This document shows, one piece after another, positions 35,957 to 45,987 of a stretch of DNA of 64,000 nucleotides. The stretch comes from Bacteroidota bacterium (lineage in GTDB: Bacteria; Bacteroidota; Bacteroidia; Chitinophagales; Chitinophagaceae), in the NCBI GenBank assembly GCA_016868895.1, contig VGFK01000002.1, forward strand, positions 1-64,000, given 5' to 3'. Numbering within the stretch: the stretch's first letter is position 1; every line of letters starts with the position of its first letter. A program made the position numbers and the translations under genes. A model generated the notes under the pieces. It was not told the DNA's origin and made no database searches. It worked only from the letters and a program-made list of their open reading frames with translations.

Positions 35957-36256
35957 ATGACCATCAACATTCACACTGTGCATTTTGAAGCCGACGGTAA
36001 GCTCATCGATCACATTGAACACAAAGTACAAAAATTGGCCAATCACCATGATCGCGTGATGAAGGTCGATGTGTTCCTGAAGCTGGACAATGTCATGCAC
36101 CAGATTAAGGATAAAATTGCGGAGATCCGCGTGAAGATTCCGCGGCGAGAGTTGTTTGTCAAGCAAAGCACCAAATCGTTTGAAGAATCCTTTGATCTAG
36201 CGGTGGATTCCATGCTGGTACAGATCAAGCGGGTCAAAGAGAAGCAATTCGCGTAG
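35957..36256 (+). CDS. hpf: Ribosome hibernation-promoting factor / RaiA family
   Basis: 99 aa. Short-form HPF, which binds the decoding region of idle 30S subunits. It starts MTINIHTVHFEADGKLIDHI and has VQKLANHHDRVMKVDVFLKL (about residues 23-42), and the family's C-terminal KSFEESFDLAVDSMLVQIKR. The long-form C-terminal dimerisation domain is absent. A strongly symmetrical leader precedes it. Confidence 0.92.
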   Translation: MTINIHTVHFEADGKLIDHIEHKVQKLANHHDRVMKVDVFLKLDNVMHQIKDKIAEIRVKIPRRELFVKQSTKSFEESFDLAVDSMLVQIKRVKEKQFA

Positions 36257-36293
36257 CGCCGAAAGTGGCCGTAAATATTTAAAGGTCAAAATT

Positions 36294-36322
36294 TTTGCTT
36301 TTCAAGTTTTCCATTACCTTTG
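36294..36322 (+). promoter_or_regulatory. Promoter for the tRNA-tuf operon
   Basis: TTTG at 36294-36297, 17 nt, then TACCTTTG at 36315-36322, 85 bp before the first tRNA. The -7 half is perfect and the spacer is two bases shorter than ideal. Confidence 0.6.
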
Positions 36323-36406
36323 CATTCCCCTAAAAAAAGGGGTAGATCTTTATTTTTTGTAGAGTACTGGTAAGGAAGACAAGACCGATCATTTACCCAA
36401 TTTTAA

Positions 36407-36479
36407 GCCAGAGTAGCTCAGCTGGTAGAGCTGCTGATTTGTAATCAGCCGGTCGGGGGTTCGAGTCCCTTCTCTGGCT
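36407..36479 (+). tRNA. tRNA-Thr (TGT anticodon)
   Basis: 73 nt. Acceptor GCCAGAG / CTCTGGC, anticodon loop TTTGTAA in a GCTGA/TCAGC stem (anticodon TGT), T-arm GGGGGTTCGAGTCCC. CCA is not encoded. It is the first of four tRNAs before tuf. Confidence 0.97.
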
Positions 36480-36529
36480 CAACATAGGTGAGGTAATGCA
36501 GGTGTCTCCGACCATTGAAAAAGTTATGG

Positions 36530-36612
36530 GGGCAGGTTCCAGAGCGGCCAAATGGGGCGGACTGTAAATCCGCTGTCTTACGACTTCAGTGGTTCGAATC
36601 CACTCCTGCCCA
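36530..36612 (+). tRNA. tRNA-Tyr (GTA anticodon)
   Basis: 83 nt with the long variable arm expected of tRNA-Tyr. Acceptor GGGCAGG / CCTGCCC, anticodon loop CTGTAAA (GTA), T-arm GTGGTTCGAATCCAC. Position 34 G makes it a normal queuosine substrate. Confidence 0.97.
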
Positions 36613-36654
36613 CATGTTGCCGTCTGGTTTTGAACGCATTATCAGTATTCTTTT

Positions 36655-36727
36655 GCGGGAGTAGCTCAGTTGGTAGAGCGATAGCCTTCCAAGCTATAGG
36701 TCGCGGGTTCGAACCTCGTCTCCCGCT
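36655..36727 (+). tRNA. tRNA-Gly (TCC anticodon)
   Basis: 73 nt. Acceptor GCGGGAG / CTCCCGC, anticodon loop CTTCCAA (TCC) in an ATAGC/GCTAT stem, T-loop GGGTTCGAACC. Third of the four-tRNA cluster. Confidence 0.97.
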
Positions 36728-36753
36728 CAGGTGCCGCTACGGCGGCTGCACAA

Positions 36754-36825
<72 letters not shown>

Positions 36826-36846
36826 CCAAAAGGACCGGAAAAAACT

Positions 36847-36877
36847 TTTGATAATCGCCCCGAAGTGAATAACTTTG
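36847..36877 (+). promoter_or_regulatory. Perfect promoter for tuf
   Basis: TTTG at 36847-36850, exactly 19 nt, then TAACTTTG at 36870-36877. It fits TTTG-N19-TAnnTTTG without mismatch and lies between the tRNA cluster and tuf, 49 bp before the ATG. It may boost EF-Tu beyond read-through from the tRNA promoter. Confidence 0.8.
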
Positions 36878-36926
36878 CGGCCGTTTCAATACCAAAAACA
36901 GTTAAAACAAATAAAAACGGATAACA

Positions 36927-38114
36927 ATGTCTAAAGAGACTTTTAAGCGGGACAAACCCCACGTAAACATTGGTACCATCGGTCACGTTGACCATGGTAA
37001 GACCACGTTGACTGCTGCCATCACTGAGATTCTCTCTAAAAAGGGTCTTGCTCAGGCGAAGAAGTACGATGAGATTGACGGAGCACCTGAAGAGAAAGAA
37101 AGAGGTATCACGATCAATACTGCACACGTAGAATACGAAACTGCTGCCCGTCACTATGCACATGTTGACTGTCCGGGTCACGCTGACTATGTGAAAAACA
37201 TGATCACCGGTGCTGCACAGATGGACGGTGCGATCCTCGTAGTAGCCGCTACGGATGGTCCTATGCCCCAAACGAAGGAGCACATCCTGCTTGCTCGTCA
37301 GGTAGGTGTACCCCGTATTGTGGTATTCATGAACAAGGTTGACCTTGTTGATGATCCTGAATTGTTGGATCTGGTTGAAATGGAAATCCGCGAGGAATTG
37401 ACCAAGCGCGGTTTCGACGGAGAAAATACACCAATCATCAAAGGTTCTGCGACAGGTGCGCTGGCCGGTGATGAGAAGTGGGTAGGTTCTGTAAACGAAT
37501 TGATGGACGCGGTGGATTCTTATGTTCCATTGCCTCCACGCCCGGTTGATCTTCCTTTCTTGATGTCTGTTGAAGACGTGTTCACCATTACGGGTCGTGG
37601 TACAGTTGCCACCGGTCGTATCGAGCGCGGTAAGGTCAAAGTGGGTGAGAACGTTGAGATCGTGGGTATGATGGAAGAGAAACTCTCTTCTACCTGTACC
37701 GGTGTTGAGATGTTCCGCAAGCTGTTGGATGAAGGAGAAGCCGGCGACAACGCAGGTCTTCTGCTCCGCGGTATTGAAAAATCACAGATCCGTCGCGGTA
37801 TGGTAATCTGCAAGCCAGGTTCCATCACTCCTCACACCGAGTTCAAGTGCGAAGTATACGTACTGAGCAAAGACGAGGGTGGTCGCCATACTCCTTTCTT
37901 CAATAAATACCGTCCTCAGTTCTACTTCCGTACCACGGACGTAACCGGTGAGGTATCTCTTGCAGCCGGAACAGAAATGATCATGCCGGGTGACAACACC
38001 TCGCTGACCGTTAAGCTGATCCAGCCAATCGCCATGGAGAAAGGTCTTAAGTTCGCAATCCGCGAAGGTGGCCGTACAGTGGGTGCTGGCCAGGTGACCG
38101 AGATCCTGAAATAA
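36927..38114 (+). CDS. tuf: Elongation factor Tu
   Basis: 395 aa GTPase that carries aminoacyl-tRNA to the ribosome. [10 protein letters not shown] (G1, about residues 19-28), RGITI (G2, about 59-63), DCPGH (G3, about 81-85), MNKVD (G4, about 136-140) and a G5 segment GSA near 174 are all intact. Domains 2 and 3 are complete to the end [10 protein letters not shown]. No second copy of tuf is seen in the window. It lies downstream of four tRNAs and its own promoter. Confidence 0.98.
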   Translation: MSKETFKRDKPHVNIGTIGHVDHGKTTLTAAITEILSKKGLAQAKKYDEIDGAPEEKERGITINTAHVEYETAARHYAHVDCPGHADYVKNMITGAAQMDGAILVVAATDGPMPQTKEHILLARQVGVPRIVVFMNKVDLVDDPELLDLVEMEIREELTKRGFDGENTPIIKGSATGALAGDEKWVGSVNELMDAVDSYVPLPPRPVDLPFLMSVEDVFTITGRGTVATGRIERGKVKVGENVEIVGMMEEKLSSTCTGVEMFRKLLDEGEAGDNAGLLLRGIEKSQIRRGMVICKPGSITPHTEFKCEVYVLSKDEGGRHTPFFNKYRPQFYFRTTDVTGEVSLAAGTEMIMPGDNTSLTVKLIQPIAMEKGLKFAIREGGRTVGAGQVTEILK

Positions 38115-38157
38115 GCGTAAACGATAAAGCCTTATGGCTATTATCAAAGCATACCTG

Positions 38158-38194
38158 ACAAAGTACCTGGATGTCCTCCGGGTACTTTGTTTCT
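38158..38194 (+). terminator. Hairpin after tuf
   Basis: Stem ACAAAGTACC / GGTACTTTGT (10 bp, 38158-38167 with 38181-38190), followed by a short T-rich tail (TTCTT). The tail is weak, so partial read-through into tRNA-Trp and secE is likely. Confidence 0.55.
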
Positions 38195-38200
38195 TAAAGA

Positions 38201-38271
38201 ACGGGTATAGTTCAATGGTAGAATAGAGGTCTCCAAAACCTTTGATCTGGGTTCGAATCCTAGTACCCGTG
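38201..38271 (+). tRNA. tRNA-Trp (CCA anticodon)
   Basis: 71 nt. Acceptor ACGGGTA / TACCCGT with G73, anticodon loop CTCCAAA (CCA), T-loop GGGTTCGAATCC. It lies between tuf and secE, the usual position in Bacteroidota and other phyla. Confidence 0.96.
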
Positions 38272-38319
38272 CAATAAAAATCATTGGTTACCTTAGCGGT
38301 GGCCCGAAAAAAAAGAAAG

Positions 38320-38514
38320 ATGAACAAGATACAATCGTACTTCCGCGACTCTTACAACGAGCTGATGGAAAAAGTTACCTGGCCCAACTGGCAACAGCTG
38401 CAGCAATCCACCATGATTGTGCTTGTGGCCACACTGGTCATCACGGCTATTGTATGGATATTGGACCTGGGAAGCAGTTCGGTTCTTAAATTCATTTATT
38501 CATTGTTCAAGTAA
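38320..38514 (+). CDS. secE: Preprotein translocase subunit SecE
   Basis: 64 aa, the short single-helix bacterial form. The amphipathic segment YNELMEKVTWPNWQQL is at about residues 12-27, followed by one transmembrane helix (about 33-53). It clamps SecY in the translocon. The ATG at 38320 was chosen; an earlier in-frame start would overlap the tRNA 3' flank. Its stop overlaps the nusG start by 1 bp. Confidence 0.94.
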   Translation: MNKIQSYFRDSYNELMEKVTWPNWQQLQQSTMIVLVATLVITAIVWILDLGSSSVLKFIYSLFK

Positions 38515-39077
38515 TGGAAACAACAACACAGCAGGATACCAAGTGGTATGTTCTTCGCGTCATCAGTGGCAAGGAGAAGAAGGTGAAAGAATATCTGGAT
38601 AAGGATATTGTTCGCAACGGCTGGGGTACTGTGATCAAGCAGGTTTTTCTTCCGGTTGAAAAAGTATACAAGGTGCAGAATGGCAAGAAAGTCATGCGCG
38701 AGCGTAACTTTTATCCCGGTTATGTCATGATTGAATGCGTTGGAGGGAAGCTGCACGATGACATCATCTCTGCGATTAAAAATACCACCAATGTGATCCA
38801 TTTCCTGGGTAGGGAAAATCCCATTGCGCTGCGCAAGGCTGAAGTCAACAAGATGCTTGGAAAGATCGACGAGATGAGTGATGCAGGTGGAATGATGATG
38901 AGTGAACCGTTCATCGTTGGGGAGACCATCAAAATCGTCGACGGTCCATTCAATGATTTCAATGGAGTCATCGAAGAAGTCAACGATGAGAAAAAGAAAT
39001 TAAAAGTAACCGTAAAAATATTTGGCCGCTCTACACCTGTTGAACTCAACTACATGCAGGTAGAAAAAATCTCTTAA
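38514..39077 (+). CDS. nusG: Transcription termination/antitermination protein NusG
   Basis: 187 aa. The NGN domain begins KWYVLRVISGKEKKVKEYL (about residues 10-28), with YPGYVMIEC near 67 and the KOW domain FIVGETIKIVDGPFNDFNG (about 128-146). NusG bridges RNA polymerase and Rho or the ribosome. It overlaps secE by one base and ends at a strong terminator. Confidence 0.97.
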   Translation: METTTQQDTKWYVLRVISGKEKKVKEYLDKDIVRNGWGTVIKQVFLPVEKVYKVQNGKKVMRERNFYPGYVMIECVGGKLHDDIISAIKNTTNVIHFLGRENPIALRKAEVNKMLGKIDEMSDAGGMMMSEPFIVGETIKIVDGPFNDFNGVIEEVNDEKKKLKVTVKIFGRSTPVELNYMQVEKIS

Positions 39078-39092
39078 TCGATCACAACCGAT

Positions 39093-39124
39093 AAAAAAAG
39101 GACAGCCTTGGCTGTCCTTTTTTT
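39093..39124 (+). terminator. Bidirectional terminator between nusG and the H1-like gene
   Basis: Stem AAAGGACAGC / GCTGTCCTTT with a 4-nt loop, flanked by A7 on the left and T7 on the right. It can stop nusG transcripts and those of the opposing gene ending at 39141. Confidence 0.9.
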
Positions 39125-39140
39125 GTGTTCCGTAAAATCA

Positions 39141-39506
39141 TCAACTCAAGGTAGTCACATCTGAAGCGGGCGGAGCAGCGGGTACTACCACTGCTGCAGG
39201 CGCAGGTGCCGGAGCAGGCGCAACTTTTTTTGCCGCTTTCTTTGCTGCCTTTTTAGGCGCATATTTTTTTACTGCTTTTTTCGCTGCTTTTTTAGGCTTT
39301 GCTTTTTTTGCAACTTTTTTTACTGCTTTCTTAGGAGCTGATTTTTTGGTTGCTTTTTTTGCTGCCTTTTTAGGTTTAGCTTTTTTTACAACCTTTTTTT
39401 TACTCTTTTTCGCAGCTTTTTTGGGTGCTTTTTTTACCGCTTTCTTGGCCGACTTTTTTACCGGCTTTTTTGCTGCTTTTTTACTTGATTTCTTTGAAGA
39501 TGCCAT
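39141..39506 (-). CDS. Histone H1-like lysine/alanine-rich protein
   Basis: 121 aa from the ATG giving MASSKKSSKKAAKK. Nearly all residues 4-95 are Lys, Ala, Pro, Ser or Val in KKAAKK-type repeats, including two tandem copies of about 23 aa (AKPKKAAKKATKK... and AKPKKAAKKAVKK...). The tail is APAPAPAP- and Val-rich. Bacterial H1/Hc1-like proteins of this kind bind DNA through charge and condense the nucleoid. The gene is inverted between nusG and rplK and interrupts the normal gene order. Confidence 0.85.
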   Translation of the reverse strand: MASSKKSSKKAAKKPVKKSAKKAVKKAPKKAAKKSKKKVVKKAKPKKAAKKATKKSAPKKAVKKVAKKAKPKKAAKKAVKKYAPKKAAKKAAKKVAPAPAPAPAAVVVPAAPPASDVTTLS

Positions 39507-39591
39507 GCGTAAATGTTTTTGAGTTAGGGGGTAATTGAAAACCATTAGGAAATTAGCTGTTTTCTGGGTTCCAAAAAAATATATCCTCAGG

Positions 39592-39622
39592 TTGGTTGTT
39601 TCACATCCATCCATTAACTTTG
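39592..39622 (+). promoter_or_regulatory. Promoter for rplKAJL
   Basis: TTGG at 39592-39595 (one mismatch to TTTG), 19 nt, then TAACTTTG at 39615-39622, 81 bp before rplK. The H1-like insertion separates rplK from nusG, so a local promoter is expected here. Confidence 0.6.
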
Positions 39623-39702
39623 CCACCCCAAACGAAAGTTCTTTTTGAATGGACTTGGGAGTGCCTGCATGGAGCCGGCACGCTATCACCAAAAAACGCA
39701 CT

Positions 39703-40146
39703 ATGGCTAAGGAGATTTCTGGCTATGTCAAGTTGCAGGTTAAAGGAGGTTCAGCCAACCCTGCACCACCCGTCGGTCCCGCCCTGGGTTCCAAAGGTGT
39801 CAACATCATGGAGTTCTGTAAGCAGTTCAATGCCAGGACGCAGGACAAAATGGGGAAGGTTCTTCCCGTTGTCATTACAGTTTATTCCGACAAATCATTT
39901 GATTTCATCATCAAGACCCCTCCTGCTGCTGTACAGCTGCTGGAGGCCAGCAAATTGCATAGCGGTTCCAAGGAACCTAACCGCCAGAAGGTGGGCAAGG
40001 TAACCTGGGCGCAGGTTGAGGCGATTGCCAAAGACAAGATGCCCGATCTGAACTGTTTCACACTGGAAAGTGCCATGAAGATGGTGGCCGGTACAGCGCG
40101 AAGCATGGGACTTACCGTTGAAGGTCAAGCTCCCTGGTCCAATTAA
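39703..40146 (+). CDS. rplK: 50S ribosomal protein L11
   Basis: 147 aa. It starts [16 protein letters not shown], has [20 protein letters not shown] (about residues 20-39), and the C-terminal RNA-binding domain [21 protein letters not shown] near 103, ending near [12 protein letters not shown]11 is needed for stringent response through RelA and the GTPase centre. The upstream in-frame extension is not part of the family. It is the first gene of rplKAJL here. Confidence 0.97.
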   Translation: MAKEISGYVKLQVKGGSANPAPPVGPALGSKGVNIMEFCKQFNARTQDKMGKVLPVVITVYSDKSFDFIIKTPPAAVQLLEASKLHSGSKEPNRQKVGKVTWAQVEAIAKDKMPDLNCFTLESAMKMVAGTARSMGLTVEGQAPWSN

Positions 40147-40166
40147 TCGTTCACCCGCAAAAGTTC

Positions 40167-40865
40167 ATGAAGATGGGAATCAGTAAAAAAAGAAAATCAA
40201 TCGTCGGCAAGGTAGACCCCAACAAGGTGTACTCACTTGCTGAAGCTTCCGGTATATTAAAGGAAATCAATTGTACAAAGTTTGACAGCTCGGTGGACCT
40301 CCACATCCGGTTGGGAGTGGATCCTAAAAAGGCGGATCAGGCCGTCAGAGGAACGGTAACCCTTCCCCATGGAACGGGCAAAACCAAATCGGTTTTGGTG
40401 CTCTGTACCCCTGAAAAAGAAGCCGATGCAACTGCAGCAGGAGCAGACTTTGTAGGATTGGATGAATTCATTCAAAAAATTGAAGGTGGATGGACCGATG
40501 TCGATATCATCATTGCCACTCCTTCTGTGATGCCTAAAATTGGTAAACTGGGTAAGGTATTGGGTCCTCGTAACCTAATGCCCAATCCGAAGACCGGCAC
40601 CGTAACCAACGATGTGGCGGCAGCGATTAAAGATGTAAAAGCCGGTAAGGTGGCGTTTAAAGTCGACAAAGCCGGTATTGTACACGCTTCCATCGGCAGG
40701 GTCAGTTTCTCTTCCGATAAAATCGCTGAAAACAGCCTGGAGTTGCTCAATGCCATCATCAAGGCAAAGCCATCCAGTGCAAAGGGTACGTACCTGAAAA
40801 GCGTTTTCATGGCCAGCACCATGAGTCCCTCTATCGCCATCGACACCAAAGTACTGGTGCATTGA
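40167..40865 (+). CDS. rplA: 50S ribosomal protein L1
   Basis: 232 aa. [22 protein letters not shown] (about residues 36-57), PHGTGKT near 62, and [22 protein letters not shown] near 125 are the L1 hallmarks. It binds 23S rRNA at the L1 stalk and usually represses its own mRNA. It lies 20 bp after rplK. Confidence 0.97.
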   Translation: MKMGISKKRKSIVGKVDPNKVYSLAEASGILKEINCTKFDSSVDLHIRLGVDPKKADQAVRGTVTLPHGTGKTKSVLVLCTPEKEADATAAGADFVGLDEFIQKIEGGWTDVDIIIATPSVMPKIGKLGKVLGPRNLMPNPKTGTVTNDVAAAIKDVKAGKVAFKVDKAGIVHASIGRVSFSSDKIAENSLELLNAIIKAKPSSAKGTYLKSVFMASTMSPSIAIDTKVLVH

Positions 40866-40900
40866 TGAGGGCTGATTACGAAAATTCAAAATGATTGAAC

Positions 40901-41410
40901 ATGACCAAGCAAGAAAAAAATGAAGTGATAGAAGTACTGAAAGAAAAATTCGGTCAGTACAAAAACTTCTATGTCACCAATACTGAAGCACTCAGCGTAG
41001 AACAGGTGAGCAACCTGCGTCGCCTCTGCTTCGACAAGAACGTGGAGATGAAAGTGGCCAAAAACACCCTCATCCGCAAAGCAATGGAAGGCCTTGATGC
41101 TGAAAAGTATGCCGGAGTCTTCGATGCCTTGCACCAGGTGACGGCACTCATGTTCACGGAGAATCCCAAAGACCCTGCACTGATCATCAGCTCATTCCGC
41201 GAGAAATCAAAAGGAGAGAAGCCTGTGCTCAAAGCTGCGTTCATCAATGGAGAGGTGTACATGGGCGACGGACAACTCAAGGCACTGACCAAGATCAAGA
41301 CAAAGAACGAATTGATCGGCGAAGTGCTCGGATTGCTGCAATCACCTGCCAAGCGCGTACTAGCTGGTTTGCTGCACCACCACGAAAAGCAAGCGCAAGC
41401 GGCTGAATAA
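40901..41410 (+). CDS. rplJ: 50S ribosomal protein L10
   Basis: 169 aa. MTKQEKNEVIEVLKEKFGQY at the start, VAKNTLIRKAMEG near 51 and the C-terminal L12-binding helix (about 140-165) with SPAKRVLAGLLHHH. It anchors L7/L12 dimers on the ribosomal stalk. ATG 40901 was used; an upstream TTG adds only two residues. Confidence 0.96.
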   Translation: MTKQEKNEVIEVLKEKFGQYKNFYVTNTEALSVEQVSNLRRLCFDKNVEMKVAKNTLIRKAMEGLDAEKYAGVFDALHQVTALMFTENPKDPALIISSFREKSKGEKPVLKAAFINGEVYMGDGQLKALTKIKTKNELIGEVLGLLQSPAKRVLAGLLHHHEKQAQAAE

Positions 41411-41506
41411 TCACTCAAATGACCAACGCCACTGAGGTTCAAATGTGGCAGATTCATCACCATCCGCTGGAGCGCAAAGCTGTGAAAGCGGTTAAAATGT
41501 AAAAAA

Positions 41507-41884
41507 ATGGCAGACGTAAAAGCATTGGCCGAACAACTGGTTGGCCTGACCGTAAAAGAAGTTCAAGAACTCGCTGATGTGCTCAAAGCCGATTACGGCA
41601 TTGAACCCGCAGCTGCAGCTGTTGTGGCAGTAGCCGCTGATGGCGCAGGTGGCGGAGCAGCCGCAGCCGAGAAAACCGCATTCGACGTTATCCTGGTCAG
41701 CGGTGGCGCAAGCAAACTGGGCGTGGTGAAGGTGGTAAAAGACCTTACCGGACTCGGACTGAAAGAAGCCAAGGACCTGGTAGACGGTGCTCCGAAGCCT
41801 GTAAAGGAAGGAGTTTCCAAGGCAGAAGCGGACGATATCGCCGCAAAGCTCAAAGAAGCAGGTGCAGAAGTGGAAGTCAAGTAA
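41507..41884 (+). CDS. rplL: 50S ribosomal protein L7/L12
   Basis: 125 aa. An N-terminal dimerisation domain (about residues 1-32), an Ala/Gly/Val hinge rich in alanine (about 35-52), then the C-terminal factor-binding domain with [29 protein letters not shown] (about 69-88), [12 protein letters not shown] and EAGAEVEVK. It recruits translation GTPases. A 96-bp spacer separates it from rplJ, and a terminator follows, so rpoB is not simply read through. Confidence 0.97.
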   Translation: MADVKALAEQLVGLTVKEVQELADVLKADYGIEPAAAAVVAVAADGAGGGAAAAEKTAFDVILVSGGASKLGVVKVVKDLTGLGLKEAKDLVDGAPKPVKEGVSKAEADDIAAKLKEAGAEVEVK

Positions 41885-41910
41885 TTTTCACTCCATAAAA
41901 CGATCAATTG

Positions 41911-41938
41911 AACCGGGGCCATGCCCCGGTTTTTTTTG
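41911..41938 (+). terminator. Intrinsic terminator after rplL
   Basis: A perfect stem AACCGGGGC / GCCCCGGTT with a 3-nt loop, then eight T. Placed between rplL and rpoB it acts as an end or an attenuator for the ribosomal part of the cluster. Confidence 0.9.
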
Positions 41939-42107
41939 TCCAAATCATCCATTTGTCTTAACTTCGCCATCCCTTAAATTGGGCATGCTACGATTTGAGT
42001 CCCCTAACTATATATAAGTAGTTAATATTCAATATGTTGCGACTGATGTTGCGGCAGGGATTTGCATTGGTGCATGAAGTGAATAATTCATCTAAAGCAC
42101 ATGATCT

Positions 42108-45100
42108 ATGGCTTCAGCTAAATCAGCTTCAAACAGGGTGCATTTCGGTAAAGTCAAGCATTTGGCAGAGACCCCCGACCTGCTGGAAATTCAAATCCAA
42201 TCGTTCAAGGACTTCTTCCAGTTGGAAACCACACCCGATAAGCGGAATAACGAAGGGTTGTTCAAAGTATTCAAAGAAAACTTTCCCATCAACGATACCC
42301 GCAACATTTTCATGTTGGAGTTTCTGGATTATTTCATTGATCCGCCCCGGTACACCATTGATGAATGCATGGAGCGTGGTCTGACCTATGCCGTTCCGCT
42401 GAAGGCAAAACTGCGCCTGAGCTGTAACGATGAGGAGCACGTCGACTTCCAGACCATTGTGCAGGATGTATTTCTGGGCAACATTCCCTACATGACTCCC
42501 CGTGGAACCTTTGTGATCAACGGTGCAGAGCGCGTAGTTGTTTCTCAACTCCATCGTTCACCCGGTGTATTCTTCGGGCAATCGCTTCATCCCAACGGAA
42601 CAAAAATCTATTCTGCCCGCGTGATCCCCTTCAAAGGAGCGTGGATGGAGTTTGCGACCGATATCAACAACGTGATGTATGCGTACATCGATCGTAAGAA
42701 AAAATTCCCGGTCACCACATTGCTCCGTTCCATCGGATACGAAACCGATAAGGACATTTTGGAGTTGTTCGGAATGGCAGATGAAATAAAGGCCGATAAA
42801 AAATCCCTTTCTGGTTTAGTCGGCAAGCGCTTGGCTGCCCGCGTGTTGAAAACATGGGTGGAAGATTTTGTGGATGAGGATTCCGGAGAAGTGGTATCGC
42901 TCGAACGCAACGAAGTAGTGCTGGAGCGCGATAAAGTGCTCAGCGAAGAAGACCTCAACGTAATTCTGGAAACAGGAACCAAGAGTGTATTCATCCAGAA
43001 AGAAGAAGTGAGCGGTGATTATGCGATCATCTACAACACCCTGAACAAGGATACTTCCAACTCCGAGCTGGAAGCGGTACAACATATTTACAAGCAACTC
43101 CGTGGTGCGGACGCGCCGGATAATGAAACCGCGCGGGGCATCATCGATAAATTATTTTTCAGCGACAAACGCTATGATCTCGGTGAAGTGGGTCGCTACA
43201 AGATTAACAAGAAGCTGAACCTGAATTACTGGCTCAACCAAAAGACACTCACCAAAGAAGACATCATTGAAATCATCAAATACTTGGTCCGCCTTACCAA
43301 TGGAAAAGCAGAGATCGATGACATCGACCACCTGAGCAACCGTCGCGTGCGCACCGTGGGCGAACAGTTGTATGCTCAATTTGGTGTAGGATTGGCCAGG
43401 ATGGCTCGTACCATTCGTGAGCGGATGAACGTCCGTGACAACGAAGTGTTCACGCCTGTTGATTTGATCAACGCACGTACACTTTCTTCTGTGATCAATT
43501 CCTTCTTCGGTACCTCTCAGCTGTCGCAGTTCCTGGATCAAACCAATCCGCTCAGCGAGATCACCCACAAGCGCAGGATTTCTGCACTGGGTCCCGGTGG
43601 ATTGAGCAGAGAGCGCGCAGGTTTTGAGGTGCGTGACGTACACTACTCGCATTACGGTCGACTCTGTACCATTGAAACACCAGAGGGACCAAACATTGGA
43701 TTAATCTCCACGCTTTGCGTGCATGCAAAGATCAACGAAATGGGCTTCATTGAAACGCCCTACCGAAAAGTCAATAATGGTAAAGTAGAAAGTAAAAAGC
43801 TCACCTACCTCAGCGCTGAGGAAGAAGATACTGCCAAGATTGCACAGGCCAACGTGGGATTGAATGATAAGGGAGAATTTGTGGAAGACCGTGTAAAGGC
43901 AAGGCAAACCGGTGATTTCCCTATTCTTGAGCGGACAGAGGTCGAGTTCATGGACGTTGCTCCCAATCAGATTGTGGGACTCAGTGCCTCACTGATTCCA
44001 TTCCTGGAACACGATGATGCCAACCGCGCGCTGATGGGATCGAACATGCAACGCCAGGCAGTGCCATTGATCAAGCCTCAGGCTCCGATCGTGGGTACTG
44101 GACTTGAAGCGAAGGCTGCACGCGATGCGCGCATTCAAATGCATGCAGAGGGCGAAGGCGTGGTTGAATTTGTGGATGCCAATGAGATCCATGTTCGCTA
44201 CGAGCGAGATGAAGCACAGAAGCTGGTGAGTTTTGAAGACGATTTGAAGGTATATAAGCTGACCAAGTTCATCAAGACCAACCAAGAAACTTCGATCACC
44301 CTGCGTCCTGCCGTGCACAAAGGACAGCGTATGAAAACTGGCGATTTCCTAACAGAGGGTTACGCGGTGAAAGGCGGTGAACTCGCACTGGGTCGTAACT
44401 TGAAAGTGGCCTTCATGCCATGGAAAGGCTACAACTTTGAGGATGCTATCGTGATCAATGAAAAAGTGGTGAGCGAAGACCTCTTCACTTCCATCCATAT
44501 TTCTGAATTCGAATTGGAAGTCCGCGACACCAAACTCGGTGAAGAGGAACTGACTCCCGATATTCCAAACGTTTCAGAAGAAGCCACCAAGGACCTTGAT
44601 CAATACGGCATCATCCGTATCGGAGCACACGTCAAGGAAGGAGACATCCTGATTGGCAAGATCACTCCGAAAGGAGAAAGCGATCCTACTCCGGAAGAGA
44701 AGCTCTTGCGTGCGATCTTCGGGGATAAAGCCGGTGATGCAAAGGATGCATCACTGAAAGCGCCCAGTGGTACAGAAGGTGTAGTGATTGGCAAGAAGTT
44801 GTTCCAACGAGCAAAAAAGGACAAGAACTCCAAAGCCAAGGAGAAAGCTGCGCTGGAGAAACTGGAAGCCATCCATAAACAAAACGAAAAAGATAACTTC
44901 GAGTTGCTGGTCAGCAAATTACAGACCTTGCTCAAGGATAAAAACTCTTCGGGCGTTTCCAATAATTTTGGAGAAGTAATCGTCGGCAAGGGCAATAAGT
45001 TCTCGGCTAAAGCACTGGCAGGCATTGATTATCAAAATATCAATCCGCTGGGTTGGACAGGCGATGCAAAAACAGACGATTCCATCAACACCCTTTTGCA

Positions 45101-45917
45101 CAATTACAACATCCGCTATAACGAAGAATTGGGTCGCTACAAGCGCGAAAAGTTCAATATTTCCATCGGCGACGAATTGCCTGCTGGTGTATTGAAGTTG
45201 GCCAAGGTATACCTGGCGGTGAAACGTAAGCTGAAAGTAGGCGATAAGATGGCGGGTCGTCACGGTAACAAGGGTATTGTTGCCAAAATTGTTCGTGCAG
45301 AAGACATGCCGTTCCTCGAAGATGGAACACCGGTGGATATCGTATTGAATCCGCTGGGGGTACCTTCTCGTATGAACCTGGGACAGATTTATGAAACCAT
45401 TCTCGGATGGGCCGGTGAAAAATTAGGCATGCGTTTCTCTACTCCCATCTTTGATGGTGCAAGTGTAGATGAAATCAAAAATTTGATTGATAAAGCGTCG
45501 TTGCCGAGCTTTGGTCATACACACTTGTACGATGGTGAAACCGGTGAACGTTTCCACCAAAAAGCAACCGTGGGCATCATTTACATGCTGAAGCTGCACC
45601 ACATGGTGGACGATAAGATGCACGCGCGTTCCATTGGACCCTACTCACTCATCACGCAGCAACCGCTCGGTGGTAAAGCCCAGTTCGGTGGTCAGCGTTT
45701 CGGAGAAATGGAAGTATGGGCTCTGGAAGCATACGGAGCATCCAACATCCTCCAGGAATTGCTTACACTCAAATCGGACGATATCATCGGAAGGGCCAAG
45801 ACCTACGAAGCGATTGTCAAAGGCGACAACGTGCCAAAGGCCGGTGTACCGGAGTCCTTCAACGTACTCGTGCATGAGCTACGTGGATTAGGCTTGGATC
45901 TTAAGTTTGATAACTAA
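42108..45917 (+). CDS. rpoB: RNA polymerase beta subunit
   Basis: 1269 aa, the normal Bacteroidota length. It begins [20 protein letters not shown]; the rifampicin region [27 protein letters not shown] is at about residues 465-491 (only its ends are quoted as a guide), with the wild-type residues DQ, N, H and R expected of a sensitive enzyme. GNKGIVAKI near 1052, the [15 protein letters not shown] segment near 1083 and the C-terminal [24 protein letters not shown] near 1185 are intact. A terminator precedes it, one follows it, and rpoC is not downstream. Confidence 0.97.
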   Translation: MASAKSASNRVHFGKVKHLAETPDLLEIQIQSFKDFFQLETTPDKRNNEGLFKVFKENFPINDTRNIFMLEFLDYFIDPPRYTIDECMERGLTYAVPLKAKLRLSCNDEEHVDFQTIVQDVFLGNIPYMTPRGTFVINGAERVVVSQLHRSPGVFFGQSLHPNGTKIYSARVIPFKGAWMEFATDINNVMYAYIDRKKKFPVTTLLRSIGYETDKDILELFGMADEIKADKKSLSGLVGKRLAARVLKTWVEDFVDEDSGEVVSLERNEVVLERDKVLSEEDLNVILETGTKSVFIQKEEVSGDYAIIYNTLNKDTSNSELEAVQHIYKQLRGADAPDNETARGIIDKLFFSDKRYDLGEVGRYKINKKLNLNYWLNQKTLTKEDIIEIIKYLVRLTNGKAEIDDIDHLSNRRVRTVGEQLYAQFGVGLARMARTIRERMNVRDNEVFTPVDLINARTLSSVINSFFGTSQLSQFLDQTNPLSEITHKRRISALGPGGLSRERAGFEVRDVHYSHYGRLCTIETPEGPNIGLISTLCVHAKINEMGFIETPYRKVNNGKVESKKLTYLSAEEEDTAKIAQANVGLNDKGEFVEDRVKARQTGDFPILERTEVEFMDVAPNQIVGLSASLIPFLEHDDANRALMGSNMQRQAVPLIKPQAPIVGTGLEAKAARDARIQMHAEGEGVVEFVDANEIHVRYERDEAQKLVSFEDDLKVYKLTKFIKTNQETSITLRPAVHKGQRMKTGDFLTEGYAVKGGELALGRNLKVAFMPWKGYNFEDAIVINEKVVSEDLFTSIHISEFELEVRDTKLGEEELTPDIPNVSEEATKDLDQYGIIRIGAHVKEGDILIGKITPKGESDPTPEEKLLRAIFGDKAGDAKDASLKAPSGTEGVVIGKKLFQRAKKDKNSKAKEKAALEKLEAIHKQNEKDNFELLVSKLQTLLKDKNSSGVSNNFGEVIVGKGNKFSAKALAGIDYQNINPLGWTGDAKTDDSINTLLHNYNIRYNEELGRYKREKFNISIGDELPAGVLKLAKVYLAVKRKLKVGDKMAGRHGNKGIVAKIVRAEDMPFLEDGTPVDIVLNPLGVPSRMNLGQIYETILGWAGEKLGMRFSTPIFDGASVDEIKNLIDKASLPSFGHTHLYDGETGERFHQKATVGIIYMLKLHHMVDDKMHARSIGPYSLITQQPLGGKAQFGGQRFGEMEVWALEAYGASNILQELLTLKSDDIIGRAKTYEAIVKGDNVPKAGVPESFNVLVHELRGLGLDLKFDN

Positions 45918-45934
45918 GACGTATTTTAACATAT

Positions 45935-45983
45935 CGGTTGACAATCAAATGGTAAATTTCCATTGGATTGTCAACCGTTTTTT
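45935..45983 (+). terminator. Strong intrinsic terminator of rpoB
   Basis: A 12-bp perfect stem (CGGTTGACAATC / GATTGTCAACCG), extended after one mismatch by AATGG / CCATT around a 7-nt loop, then a run of six T. It lies 17 bp past the rpoB stop and shows that rpoB transcription ends here, with no rpoC. Confidence 0.9.
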
Positions 45984-45987
45984 ATTG

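Noticed and set aside
39141-39506. Low-complexity repeat without coding role
   Set aside because: The repeats keep one reading frame with a proper start, a stop and a terminator, and match known H1-like bacterial proteins.
42034-42384. Open frame starting before rpoB in another frame
   Set aside because: Most of it overlaps the well-conserved rpoB N-terminus in a different frame; no independent support.
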